A stretch of DNA of 38,314 nucleotides from Sphingomonas sp. (GTDB taxonomy: Bacteria > Pseudomonadota > Alphaproteobacteria > Sphingomonadales > Sphingomonadaceae), in NCBI GenBank assembly GCA_017849555.1, contig JAFIGU010000027.1, positions 1-38,314 on the forward strand, given 5' to 3'. This document shows, in pieces, positions 7,815 to 15,370 of the stretch. The translations under genes and the position numbers were made by a program. Numbering within the stretch: position 1 is the stretch's first letter; the number at the start of each line of letters is the position of its first letter. The notes below the pieces were generated by a model. The model saw only the letters and a list, made by a program, of their open reading frames with translations. It made no database searches and was not told the DNA's origin.

Positions 7815-7830
7815 GTTAAATCGGGGTTTA
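7815..7830. promoter_or_regulatory. CtrA-type box (one mismatch) upstream of cheA
   Basis: On the plus strand the bases read GTTAA, seven spacer bases, then TTTA. This is one mismatch from the CtrA consensus TTAA-N7-TTAA. It lies 27 bp upstream of the cheA start and downstream of the chpT gene and a palindromic repeat. CtrA controls motility genes in many alphaproteobacteria. The site is a pattern match only. Confidence 0.45.
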
Positions 7831-7860
7831 GCGCGCCCTATTGAACCGGATCACCCAACA

Positions 7861-7943
7861 CCCGTTCGCCCTGAGCTTGTCGAAGGGCTGCCCTTCTTCC
7901 TTCGAAGAAAAGGGCAGGGCTTCGACAAGCTCAGCCCGAGCGG
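7861..7943. repeat. Imperfect inverted repeat, family B (copy 1)
   Basis: The arms are CCCGTTCGCCCTGAGCTTGT... and its near reverse complement ending GACAAGCTCAGCCCGAGCGG. The centre CTGCCCTTCTTCCTTCGAAG forms part of a second stem with AAGGGCAG. Similar 83-85 bp elements lie at 13886-13970 and 24153-24235. This one sits between chpT and cheA, both on the minus strand, and may end chpT transcription, leaving cheA to its own promoter. Confidence 0.85.
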
Positions 7944-7957
7944 AAGTTTTTGCGCTT

Positions 7958-8602
7958 CTACCCCGCCCGGATCGTCGCGCCGAACAGCAGCACATTCTCC
8001 GCCGGCGCGCTGACCTGTACCGAGCCGCCGGTTTCGGCGACGAGCGTGTGGATCAGATAGGCCGCCGCGCTGCGCGGGGTCACCTCGCGCCCGTCGGCGC
8101 CGTCGACCAGCGTCCGGCGCAGTTCGTCGTCGAGCACGATGCGGGTGCCCTCCGCCTTGAGCACGATCTCGGTCACCTCGCCGTGGCTCTCGCCGCCGAT
8201 CGCCAGCGTGCCGCCGCGCACCAGCGCGTCACCCGCGATCATCCCGAGGTTGAGCAGCACCTTGATCGCGGTCTTGGGGAGCTGCGGCTCCTCGACCAGC
8301 CAGTGCAGTTCAAGCCGCTTGTTGTCGCCGAGCAGCCCCTCGATCGCGGTCTGCGCCTCGCGCGAATCGACCAGCTCGCCGAACCCGCCCGCCGCACCGA
8401 AGGCGAGTCGGAAGAATTTGAGTTTGTTGGCCGAAGTCCGCGCGCTGTCGTTCATCAGTTCGATGCAGCGTTCGCGCATCGCGGGATCGGTCTCGTCGGC
8501 GAGCAGCTCCAGCCCGTTGTTGAGCGCGCCGACCGGGGAGAGCAGGTCGTGGCACAGCCGCGAGCACAGCAGGCTGGCGAAATCGACCGGGCTGATCGTC
8601 AT
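7958..8602 (-). CDS. chpT: Histidine phosphotransferase ChpT
   Basis: A 214-residue protein resembling ChpT, the dimeric phosphotransferase that relays phosphate from the CckA hybrid kinase to CtrA and CpdR. H18 in SRLCHDLLSPVGALNNGLELL's first half is the expected phospho-acceptor, at the start of the first DHp-like helix. The C-terminal part is a degenerate, non-ATP-binding HATPase-like fold. AGGGGGA lies about 10 nt before the ATG. It is the first minus-strand gene upstream of cheA, separated from it by a repeat and a CtrA-like box. In Caulobacter ChpT is essential for cell-cycle control; in sphingomonads the CtrA pathway mainly serves motility, which fits this neighbourhood (inference). 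Confidence 0.85.
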   Translation of the reverse strand: MTISPVDFASLLCSRLCHDLLSPVGALNNGLELLADETDPAMRERCIELMNDSARTSANKLKFFRLAFGAAGGFGELVDSREAQTAIEGLLGDNKRLELHWLVEEPQLPKTAIKVLLNLGMIAGDALVRGGTLAIGGESHGEVTEIVLKAEGTRIVLDDELRRTLVDGADGREVTPRSAAAYLIHTLVAETGGSVQVSAPAENVLLFGATIRAG

Positions 8603-8742
8603 GTTGATATGGTCCCCCTGTGACGCCGCGCCTTTTGGCGAAGCGCGGAGTCAGGCGCAAGCCCGCCGCCGATCGGCTGCACCTTTTGCCTCGTCACCCC
8701 GGGGGGGGGTGTGCGGCAACGGATGTTAGGCGCAGATCGATC

Positions 8743-9150
8743 CTATCGCACCACGATCGCCACCGGATCGAAGCGTCCGTGCATCGCCCCGTCGCCCACC
8801 GCACGCCACGCCCGTACCTCGCTGCCCGCGACGATCACCCAGATCGCCCCGTCCGCTGCGGCCTGCGCCGCATCCTCCGCGGAAGGCTCGGATTTGCCCG
8901 ATGGATGCGAATGATAATGCCCGATCACCGCCGGCCCCCCGCCCCGCGCGGCGCGATGCGCGGCGAGCAAGGCGCCGGGGTCCAGCTCGAACCGCGTCGC
9001 CGGCTGGGGGTGGATATTGGCGCAGCCGCGCGCCTCGATCCGGCCGTCCGGATGGCGCAGCAGCAGCCCGCAGATTTCGTCGCTGCTCCCCGCCGCATCT
9101 GCGACGATCCGGTCCCATGTTGGTCTTGAAATTTCCAGCGTGCTATCCAT
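8743..9150 (-). CDS. JAMM/MPN+ family metalloprotease (Mov34/PAD-1-like)
   Basis: A 135-residue JAMM protein. The zinc site is complete: E25 in SSDEICGLL, H80 and H82 in HYHSHPSG, then S90 and D93 (JAMM motif E...HxHP...SxxD). Bacterial stand-alone JAMM proteins of this size act as isopeptidases or peptidases on small substrates, for example in sulfur-carrier or ubiquitin-like processing, but no ubiquitin-like or ThiS/MoaD gene is nearby, so the substrate is unknown. No signal peptide is seen. Its start is only 10 bp from the divergent rluD start, so one or both promoters must lie inside the other coding region. Confidence 0.87.
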   Translation of the reverse strand: MDSTLEISRPTWDRIVADAAGSSDEICGLLLRHPDGRIEARGCANIHPQPATRFELDPGALLAAHRAARGGGPAVIGHYHSHPSGKSEPSAEDAAQAAADGAIWVIVAGSEVRAWRAVGDGAMHGRFDPVAIVVR

Positions 9151-9160
9151 CTAAGACACG

Positions 9161-10111
9161 ATGTATCCGGGGGCTTCCGTTATTCAAGCGACGATCACGC
9201 CGGCCGCCGACGGCTGGCGGCTCGATCGTGCGCTGGCGGACGCCGTTCCGACGCTTTCGCGCGAGCGGCTGAAGGTGCTGATCGCCGGTGGCAAGGTCTC
9301 GCGCGACGGCCTGCTCGTCCGCGAGCCGGCGCGCAAGGCGACCGCGGGCGAGACCTTCGCGGTCACCGTTCCCGATCCCGTCCCGGCGCATAACGAGGCG
9401 CAGGATATCCCGCTCCTCATCGCGTTCGAGGACGAGCATCTGATCGTTGTCGACAAACCCGCCGGGCTGGTCGTCCATCCTGCGGCGGGCAATCTCGACG
9501 GCACCTTGGTCAATGCGCTGCTGCATCATTGCCACGGCTCCCTGTCGGGGATCGGCGGTGTGGCGCGGCCGGGGATCGTCCACCGCATCGACAAGGACAC
9601 GTCGGGGCTGATGGTCGCCGCCAAGACCGATCGGGCGCACGAGGGGCTGGCGAAACAATTCGCCGATCACTCGATCGACCGCCGCTATCTGGCGATCGTC
9701 GCCGGGGTGCCGGCCCCGCCCGCGGGCAAGGTCGATGCCCCGCTGGCGCGCAGCCCGCAGAACCGCAAGAAGATCGCGATCGTCGCGACCGGCAAGCGCG
9801 CCGTCACGCATTACCGCACGGTCGAGCGGCTGCGGCGCGACGCGGCTTTGGTCGAATGCCGGCTGGAAACGGGGCGGACGCATCAGGTGCGCGTCCATAT
9901 GGCCTCGCTCGGCCACGCCCTGCTCGGCGACCCGGTCTACGGGCGGACCAAACAGGCGCACCGTGCGATCCTCGAAACGCTCGGTTTCCGACGGCAGGCC
10001 TTGCACGCGGCGCGGCTGGGGTTCATCCATCCGATAACAAGAACCGCTTTATCATTCGATAGCGCAATGCCTGCTGACATGCAGGAACTGTTCATTCAGC
10101 TCAACGTATAG
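9161..10111 (+). CDS. rluD: Ribosomal large subunit pseudouridine synthase, RluA/RluD family
   Basis: A 316-residue pseudouridine synthase. The N-terminal S4 RNA-binding domain (about 18-80) contains RLDRALADAVPTLSRERLK. The catalytic domain has the signature HRIDKDTSG with catalytic D144, then RRYLAIVAG and RTHQVRVHMASLGH. By architecture it fits RluD, which modifies helix 69 of 23S rRNA, though RluC-type specificity cannot be excluded. rpoH begins 67 bp downstream, and the last codons of this gene overlap a promoter-like element for rpoH. The divergent JAMM gene starts 10 bp away. Confidence 0.92.
   Translation: MYPGASVIQATITPAADGWRLDRALADAVPTLSRERLKVLIAGGKVSRDGLLVREPARKATAGETFAVTVPDPVPAHNEAQDIPLLIAFEDEHLIVVDKPAGLVVHPAAGNLDGTLVNALLHHCHGSLSGIGGVARPGIVHRIDKDTSGLMVAAKTDRAHEGLAKQFADHSIDRRYLAIVAGVPAPPAGKVDAPLARSPQNRKKIAIVATGKRAVTHYRTVERLRRDAALVECRLETGRTHQVRVHMASLGHALLGDPVYGRTKQAHRAILETLGFRRQALHAARLGFIHPITRTALSFDSAMPADMQELFIQLNV
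10084..10108 (+). promoter_or_regulatory. Possible EcfG-type promoter before rpoH
   Basis: GGAAC (10084-10088), 16 spacer bases, then CGTA (10105-10108). The EcfG general-stress sigma consensus in alphaproteobacteria is GGAAC with CGTT about 16-17 nt on, so there is one mismatch. It lies at the end of rluD, about 70 bp before the rpoH ATG. Pattern match only. Confidence 0.3.
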
Positions 10112-10178
10112 AGTGGGAGACGGCGCGGCCCAGCACTCGCAGGCCGCCGCTTCCCGACAAAGGGAAAGGGTTAGGATC

Positions 10179-11081
10179 ATGGCAAATCGCAGCAACGTCC
10201 CCGCGACGATCCCTGCGCTCGGCGGAGAGCAGAGCCTCAACCGCTATCTCGCCGAGATCAAGAAGTTCCCCATCCTCGCGCCCGAGCAGGAATATATGCT
10301 CGCCAAGCGCTTCCAGGAGCATGGCGATACCGAGGCGGCGGCGCAGCTCGTCACCTCGCACCTCCGCCTCGTGGCGAAGATCGCGATGGGCTATCGCGGC
10401 TACGGCCTGCCGGTGTCGGAGCTGATCTCCGAGGGCAATATCGGGCTGATGCAGGGCGTGAAGAAATTCGAGCCCGATCGCGGCTTCCGCCTCGCCACTT
10501 ATGCGATGTGGTGGATCCGCGCCTCGATCCAGGAATTCATCCTGCGCTCGTGGAGCCTGGTGAAGATGGGCACCACCGCGGCGCAGAAGAAACTGTTCTT
10601 CAACCTGCGCCGGATGAAGGCCCGGCTCGACGCGTTTGAGGACGGCGATCTCAGGCCAGAGGACGTGGCGAAGATCGCCACCGATCTCGGCGTCACCGAG
10701 GCCGAGGTGGTCAGCATGAACCGCCGCATGGCGATGGGGGGCGATACCAGCCTCAACGTGCCGATGCGCGAGGACGGCGAGGGCCAGTGGCAGGATTGGC
10801 TCGCCGATGATGCGCCGCTGCAGGACAATGTCATCGCCGACGCGCAGGAAGCCGATGTGCGGCACGAGATGCTCGTCTCCGCGATGGACGACCTCAACGA
10901 CCGCGAGAAGCATATCCTCACCGAACGCCGGCTGACCGACGATCCCAAGACGCTCGAGGAGCTCTCGCAAGTCTATGGCGTCAGCCGCGAACGCGTCCGC
11001 CAGATCGAGGTGCGCGCGTTCGAAAAGCTGCAGAAGGCGATGATGCGGCTGGCGGGCGAGAAAAGGTTGCTGCCGGCCTGA
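10179..11081 (+). CDS. rpoH: RNA polymerase sigma-32 factor RpoH
   Basis: A 300-residue heat-shock sigma factor that directs RNA polymerase to chaperone and protease promoters. Region 2 contains YGLPVSELISEGNIGLM and RGFRLATYAMWWIRASIQEFIL, which bind core enzyme and the -10 element. The RpoH box QKKLFFNLRR follows directly and separates it from RpoD. Region 4 ends in SRERVRQIEVRAFEKLQKAM, the helix-turn-helix for the -35 element. ATG 10179 is preceded by AAAGGGTTAGGAT; the frame extends upstream but without family similarity. dnaK, a target with a matching promoter, is in the same window. A perfect hairpin follows. Confidence 0.97.
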   Translation: MANRSNVPATIPALGGEQSLNRYLAEIKKFPILAPEQEYMLAKRFQEHGDTEAAAQLVTSHLRLVAKIAMGYRGYGLPVSELISEGNIGLMQGVKKFEPDRGFRLATYAMWWIRASIQEFILRSWSLVKMGTTAAQKKLFFNLRRMKARLDAFEDGDLRPEDVAKIATDLGVTEAEVVSMNRRMAMGGDTSLNVPMREDGEGQWQDWLADDAPLQDNVIADAQEADVRHEMLVSAMDDLNDREKHILTERRLTDDPKTLEELSQVYGVSRERVRQIEVRAFEKLQKAMMRLAGEKRLLPA

Positions 11082-11088
11082 GCGCCCC

Positions 11089-11121
11089 CTCGTCATGCCG
11101 GGCTTGACCCGGCATGACGAG
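11089..11121 (+). terminator. 14-bp perfect hairpin after rpoH
   Basis: CTCGTCATGCCGGG at 11089-11102 pairs perfectly with CCCGGCATGACGAG at 11108-11121 around the loop CTTGA, starting 8 bp after the rpoH stop. A short GTTTGGG follows but no long T-run, so it could equally be a palindromic repeat that stabilises the transcript end. Confidence 0.7.
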
Positions 11122-11166
11122 GTTTGGGTATTGGAAATACACCTTCCATTGACCTAACCACACCGC

Positions 11167-11844
11167 ATGATCGCACATGTGCTTCGTATCGGTGGCAAGA
11201 TCGCCCTGTGGTTCGTCGGCCTGTCGGTATTGTGGGTGGTGATCCTGCGCTTCGTGCCGGTGCCGTTCACCTTCACGATGATGGGCGACCTGCTTTCCGG
11301 CCATTCGATCACCAAACAGTGGAAGCCGCTGAGCGAGATCGACCCCAATATGGCGCGCGCCGCGATCGCGGGCGAGGATGCGCGTTTCTGCTCGCATCAT
11401 GGCTTCGATTACAAGGCGATCGCCGGGGCGGCGTGGCGCAACGCCGAGGGCGGGCGCATCCGCGGCGGATCGACGATCAGCCAGCAGACCGCCAAGAACG
11501 TCTTTCTGTTCCAGGGCGGCGGCTATGTCCGCAAGGCGTTCGAGGCGTGGTTCACCGTGCTGATCGAGACGATCTGGGGCAAGCGCCGGATCATGGAAAT
11601 GTATCTCAATGTCGCCGAGACCGGGATCGGCACCTATGGCGCGGAGGCTGGCGCGATGCGCTATTTCAACCATAGCGCGAGCCACCTGACCCCGACGGAG
11701 GCCGCGCGGATCGCCGCCGTCCTGCCGCTGCCCAAGAAGCGCGAGGCGGTCGACCCGAGCGGCTTCGTCCGCCGCCACGGCAACCGGCTGGCCGGCTATG
11801 TCGGCGTGGTGAAGCGCAACGGGCTCGATAGCTGCCTGCGCTGA
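11167..11844 (+). CDS. mtgA: Monofunctional biosynthetic peptidoglycan transglycosylase
   Basis: A 225-residue GT51 enzyme that polymerises lipid II into glycan strands at the outer face of the inner membrane. One N-terminal membrane helix (about residues 11-30) anchors it. GT51 motifs are in order: catalytic E70 in GEDARF, RGGSTISQQTAKN, KRRIMEMYLNV and the C-terminal EAARIAAVLPLP. No transpeptidase domain follows, which separates it from class A PBPs. There is no clear Shine-Dalgarno before ATG 11167. It lies 85 bp after rpoH, beyond a hairpin, so it is probably transcribed separately. Confidence 0.95.
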   Translation: MIAHVLRIGGKIALWFVGLSVLWVVILRFVPVPFTFTMMGDLLSGHSITKQWKPLSEIDPNMARAAIAGEDARFCSHHGFDYKAIAGAAWRNAEGGRIRGGSTISQQTAKNVFLFQGGGYVRKAFEAWFTVLIETIWGKRRIMEMYLNVAETGIGTYGAEAGAMRYFNHSASHLTPTEAARIAAVLPLPKKREAVDPSGFVRRHGNRLAGYVGVVKRNGLDSCLR

Positions 11845-11863
11845 AACCCTCCCTCCTTCCCTA

Positions 11864-11898
11864 CTTCTCCCCTCCCTTCACCCGGGAGGGAAGTTAAG
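11864..11898. repeat. Palindromic repeat, family C (copy 1)
   Basis: CTTCTCCCCTCCCTTCACCC followed by GGGAGGGAAGTTAAG. It is nearly identical to 17349-17383. It lies 20 bp downstream of mtgA and may serve as its transcript end. Confidence 0.75.
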
Positions 11899-11982
11899 CA
11901 GGCACGGCGAGCGGCCGGTCGCACCACACAGTTTCCAAACAGATAGGTGACTTCCCGCGCCCGGCCCGGTAACGCGGCGGGC

Positions 11983-13215
11983 ATGGCTTCATCGGCACCC
12001 TCTGACGCCCCGCGCGGCGCGCCGATCCCGTTCGGCGAGTTCGTGGCGATCGTCGCCGCGCTAATGGCGATGGGGGCGTTCGGCATCGACATGATGCTCC
12101 CCGCGCTGCCCGATATCGCCCAGTCGCTTCACGTCACCGTCGCCAATCATCGCCAGTTCGTGATCACTGTGTTCGGTGCCGGCTATGGCATCGGACAATT
12201 GTTCCACGGGCCGCTGGTCGATCGTTTCGGGCGGCGGCGGATGATGATCGGCTCGCTCGCCGCCTATGCCGCGCTCAACGTGCTGGCGGCGATTTCGGCG
12301 AGCTTCCCGCTGCTGCTCGCCGCGCGTTTCTTCGGCGGCACCGCGATCGCCGGATCGCGCATCGGGATGATCGCGATGGTGCGCGATTGCTTCGCCGGGC
12401 GCGCGATGGCGCAGATCATGTCGCTCGCCTTCATGGTATTCATGGCGATCCCGATCATCGCGCCGGGGCTCGGCGCCGGCATCCTGCTGTTCGGCAACTG
12501 GCGGACGATCTTCTGGATCATCGCCGGCCTCGCGCTTCTCGTGATGATCTGGGTCGCGATCCGCATCCCGGAGACGATGCTCCCCGAGGACCGCCGCGAG
12601 ATCCGCCTCCCCGCGATCCTCGCCGGGTGGCGCGCGACGCTCTCCGACCGGCTCTCGCTCGGCTATACGCTCGCCACCACCGCGCTGACCGCCTGCCTCT
12701 ACGGCTATCTCGGGTCGATCGAACAGATCATGGCCGACGGCTTTGGGCGCCCGCATCTGCTGATCGTCATCTTCGCGCTGAGCGCTGGGATGATGATGGT
12801 CGGCAACATGACCAATGCGCGGCTGGTAATGCGGATCGGCACGCGGCGGCTGAGCCACGGCGCGGTCTGCGCGATGATCGTGATCAGCGCGATCCACCTC
12901 GCGATCGCGATGACCGGGCATGAGACGATCGTGACCTTCGCGATGCTTCAGGCGCTGACCTTCGCCGCTTTTTCGCTCTCCAGCGCCAATTTCTCGGCGA
13001 TGGCGATGGAGCGGATGGGGCATATCGCGGGCACCGCCGCCAGCGTGCAGGGGTTCATCTCGCTCACCTTCGGCTCGGCGATCGGGACGATGATCGGGCA
13101 GGCGTTCGACGGGACGACGCGGCCGCTGACCGCCGGATTCCTCGTCGCGGCGGTGATTGCGATCGGTCTCGCCTTCATCACCGAGCGCGGCCGCCTCTTC
13201 CGCCCGCTCGCCTGA
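11983..13215 (+). CDS. MFS transporter, Bcr/CflA drug-resistance type
   Basis: A 410-residue major facilitator of the DHA1 group, probably a proton-driven exporter in the inner membrane. About 12 hydrophobic helices can be counted. The loop 2-3 signature is GPLVDRFGRRRMMIG, and the helix-1 segment FGIDMMLPALPDIAQSLHV is typical of Bcr/CflA proteins. Substrates in this group include bicyclomycin, chloramphenicol and sulfathiazole; none can be assigned here. An in-frame GTG at 11947 would add 12 residues; ATG 11983 is preferred because the added residues look like the basic, Arg-rich product of non-coding GC-rich DNA. No regulator gene is adjacent. Confidence 0.9.
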   Translation: MASSAPSDAPRGAPIPFGEFVAIVAALMAMGAFGIDMMLPALPDIAQSLHVTVANHRQFVITVFGAGYGIGQLFHGPLVDRFGRRRMMIGSLAAYAALNVLAAISASFPLLLAARFFGGTAIAGSRIGMIAMVRDCFAGRAMAQIMSLAFMVFMAIPIIAPGLGAGILLFGNWRTIFWIIAGLALLVMIWVAIRIPETMLPEDRREIRLPAILAGWRATLSDRLSLGYTLATTALTACLYGYLGSIEQIMADGFGRPHLLIVIFALSAGMMMVGNMTNARLVMRIGTRRLSHGAVCAMIVISAIHLAIAMTGHETIVTFAMLQALTFAAFSLSSANFSAMAMERMGHIAGTAASVQGFISLTFGSAIGTMIGQAFDGTTRPLTAGFLVAAVIAIGLAFITERGRLFRPLA

Positions 13216-13217
13216 AG

Positions 13218-13243
13218 GGAACCGCCCGGCCCTCCTGAGTGTT
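13218..13243 (+). promoter_or_regulatory. Possible EcfG-type promoter before the small acidic protein gene
   Basis: GGAAC (13218-13222), 17 spacer bases, then TGTT (13240-13243), one mismatch from the GGAAC...CGTT general-stress consensus. Transcription would start near 13250, just before the Shine-Dalgarno at 13256, giving a very short leader. Confidence 0.4.
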
Positions 13244-13271
13244 CGCGCTTTTGCGAAGGAGGAGAATGGCG

Positions 13272-13484
13272 ATGGGTGGACGGCAGATCTACGGCCACGG
13301 TTCGGGCGACGACGGGTTCGACGAGGACGGCTATGACGAGAGCCAGCGCGCGGAAATCCTTGAGGTGACGCGCGAAGGGCGACGCGACGGGGCGATCATC
13401 ACCGATCTCGATCCCGATCTCGACGTCGATCTGGAGGCCGACGACGACGTCGATAGCCTCAACGAAACCGACGGCGGGAAATAA
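13272..13484 (+). CDS. Small highly acidic hypothetical protein
   Basis: A 70-residue protein with no recognised domain. It begins MGGRQIYGHGSGDDG and ends in a strongly acidic tail (ITDLDPDLDVDLEADDDVD), with about a third Asp plus Glu and no cysteine. It is likely soluble and partly disordered. AAGGAGG at 13256-13262 is a near-perfect ribosome-binding site; ATG 13272 is 9 nt beyond it, whereas the in-frame ATG 13266 is only 3 nt away, so 13272 is the better start. It sits between an MFS gene and a DUF486 gene, with its own promoter-like element. The strong ribosome site argues that it is really made. Confidence 0.75.
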   Translation: MGGRQIYGHGSGDDGFDEDGYDESQRAEILEVTREGRRDGAIITDLDPDLDVDLEADDDVDSLNETDGGK

Positions 13485-13538
13485 CCAGCCGGCGCCTATG
13501 GCGTTGCGGATCGGCGGCGCCGGTGCCACGGTCGCGCG

Positions 13539-13877
13539 ATGCCCACGATCGCGCTGCTGATCCTTTCGAACTGCTTCATGACCACCGCCTGGTATTGGCA
13601 TCTCAAAGGCGGGATGGCGAAGCCGTTGCCGCTGGTGATCCTGATCAGCTGGGGCATCGCGCTCGCTGAATATTGCCTCGCCGTCCCCGCCAACCGCATC
13701 GGCTACGCGCACGGGTGGAGCGGCGGGCAACTCAAGGTCGCGCAGGAGGTGATCACCCTCCTCGTCTTCGGTATCTTCGCGGTAGCGGTGCTCGGCGAAC
13801 AATTGAGCTGGCGCCACGCCGGCGCGTTCGCCTGCCTGATCGGTGCGGCACTGTTCATGTTCGCCGGGCGGCCGTGA
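13539..13877 (+). CDS. DMT-superfamily membrane protein (DUF486)
   Basis: A 112-residue inner-membrane protein with four predicted helices (about 3-19, 28-48, 68-86 and 93-109). It matches the pattern of DUF486 proteins: NCFMTTAWYWHLKGG near the N-terminus, the central AEYCLAVPANRIGY segment and a QLKVAQEVITL helix. These are small relatives of EmrE-type transporters; transport activity has not been assigned as far as I know. No strong ribosome-binding site precedes the ATG. It ends 102 bp before the convergent homoserine dehydrogenase gene, with a family B repeat between them. Confidence 0.87.
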   Translation: MPTIALLILSNCFMTTAWYWHLKGGMAKPLPLVILISWGIALAEYCLAVPANRIGYAHGWSGGQLKVAQEVITLLVFGIFAVAVLGEQLSWRHAGAFACLIGAALFMFAGRP

Positions 13878-13885
13878 AGACCTAA

Positions 13886-13970
13886 CCCGTTCGCCCTGAC
13901 CTTGTCCAAGGGCTGCCCTTCTTCGTTGGAAAGAAAAGTGCGGGGCTTCGGCAAGCTCAGCCCGAACGGG
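13886..13970. repeat. Imperfect inverted repeat, family B (copy 2)
   Basis: CCCGTTCGCCCTGACCTTGT at the left and GGCAAGCTCAGCCCGAACGGG at the right are imperfect reverse complements. It sits exactly between the convergent 3' ends of the DUF486 gene and hom, a position that suits a bidirectional terminator. Confidence 0.85.
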
Positions 13971-13979
13971 GAAAACGGA

Positions 13980-15266
13980 TCAGGCCAGGATCGGCATCCA
14001 CATCGGCTCGCCGACGAGGCTTTGCGAGCCGCGCAACCGCTCCAGCGCCGCCGCGATCGCCGATTCCGGCGCCTCATGCGTAACGATCGCCACCAGGGCG
14101 CTGCCGTCGGGATTGGCGCCGCGCTGGATCAGGCTCTCGATCGAGACACCCGCATCGCGCATCGCCGCGGCGATCTCCGCCAATACCCCCACGCGATCGG
14201 CGACCATGAAGCGCAGGTAGAAACGCCCGCGCCGCGCGCCGGTATCGGCCGGGCCGGCATCGGCGAGCGCGGTCACCGGCATCGCGAAGGGCGGGCCGGC
14301 CTCGCCGCGCGCGATATCGATCAGGTCGGCGATCACCGCGCTGGCGGTCGGCCCGTCGCCCGCGCCCGCGCCCTGGAACAGCAAGCGGCCGACGAAATTG
14401 CCCTCCGCCACCACCGCATTGGTCGAGCCGGTGACATGCGCCAGCGGATGATCCTGCGGCACGAGCTGCGGCTGGACGCGCTGGAACAGCCCGCCCTGCC
14501 CCAGTTCTGCCTGACCGATCAGCCGGATGCGATAGCCAAGCGCCGCCGCCTCGGCGATGTCGCCGGCGAGGATCTGGCGGATGCCGCGGATCGCGACGTC
14601 GTCGAACGCCGGGCGGGTGCCGAACGACAGGCTGGCGAGGATCGACAGCTTGTGCGCCGCATCCACCCCGTCGATGTCGAAGCTGGGATCGGCCTCGGCA
14701 TAGCCAAGCGCCTGCGCCTCGGCGAGCACATCGCCGAAATCGCGCCCCTCGGCCTCCATCTTGGAGAGGATGAAGTTGCAGGTGCCGTTGAGGATGCCCT
14801 GCACGCGTGCGATCTCGTTCGCCGCCGCGCCTTCGCGCAGCCCCTTGATCACCGGGATACCGCCCGCAACCGCCGCCTCGAACTTGAGCGGGACGCCGGC
14901 CTTCTCCGCCGCTTCGGCCAGTTCGAGCCCGTGATGTGCGAGCATCGCCTTGTTGGCGGTGACGAAGGCCTTGCCGCGGCCGAGCGTCGCGCGGGCGAGC
15001 GCCAGCGCGGGGCCATCCGCCCCGCCGACCAGTTCGACCACCACATCGGCGCCGACATCGGCAAGCGCGACGGTATCGTCGATCCATTCGAATCGCGAAA
15101 TATCGACCCCGCGATCCTTGGTGCGGTCGCGCGCGGAGACCGCGACGACCTCGATCGCCCGGCCAGCGCGGCGCTCGATCAGCGCGCGATTGGCCTCGAG
15201 CACGCGGATCACGCCCGATCCGACCGTTCCCAGCCCCGCCAGCGCAACTCGCAACGCTTCCGCCAT
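13980..15266 (-). CDS. hom: Homoserine dehydrogenase
   Basis: A 428-residue monofunctional enzyme that reduces aspartate semialdehyde to homoserine, on the way to methionine and threonine. The N-terminal Rossmann motif is GLGTVGSG (residues 11-18). TANKAML near 104 and the family signature region around AGGIPVIKGLREG and GVDAAHKLSILASL carry the catalytic Asp/Lys residues. A C-terminal ACT domain (about 350-428) contains RVGVLAEIAAAMRDAGVSIE and probably senses an amino acid, usually threonine. AGGGA lies before the ATG. It is divergent from the OPT gene (104 bp between). No thrC or thrB is adjacent. Confidence 0.96.
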   Translation of the reverse strand: MAEALRVALAGLGTVGSGVIRVLEANRALIERRAGRAIEVVAVSARDRTKDRGVDISRFEWIDDTVALADVGADVVVELVGGADGPALALARATLGRGKAFVTANKAMLAHHGLELAEAAEKAGVPLKFEAAVAGGIPVIKGLREGAAANEIARVQGILNGTCNFILSKMEAEGRDFGDVLAEAQALGYAEADPSFDIDGVDAAHKLSILASLSFGTRPAFDDVAIRGIRQILAGDIAEAAALGYRIRLIGQAELGQGGLFQRVQPQLVPQDHPLAHVTGSTNAVVAEGNFVGRLLFQGAGAGDGPTASAVIADLIDIARGEAGPPFAMPVTALADAGPADTGARRGRFYLRFMVADRVGVLAEIAAAMRDAGVSIESLIQRGANPDGSALVAIVTHEAPESAIAAALERLRGSQSLVGEPMWMPILA

Positions 15267-15370
15267 GTCGATTCCCTAATTTTGTAAGTCGCGCGCTCTT
15301 GGGCCACGAAGGAGGCGGCGGCAAGGGGCTGTGGCTTCCCCATCCCCCTGCGCCCCGCTAGTGATCGCCG

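Noticed and set aside
5761..8013. A 750-codon plus-strand open frame opposite cheA
   Set aside because: Its product is Arg/His/Asp-rich with no domain, as expected for the antisense of a high-GC gene. The minus strand encodes a complete CheA.
8697..8709. CCCC followed by nine G in the chpT-JAMM gap
   Set aside because: Could be a phase-variable tract, but it is not inside a gene or between recognisable promoter elements, and homopolymers of this length are also common assembly artefacts.
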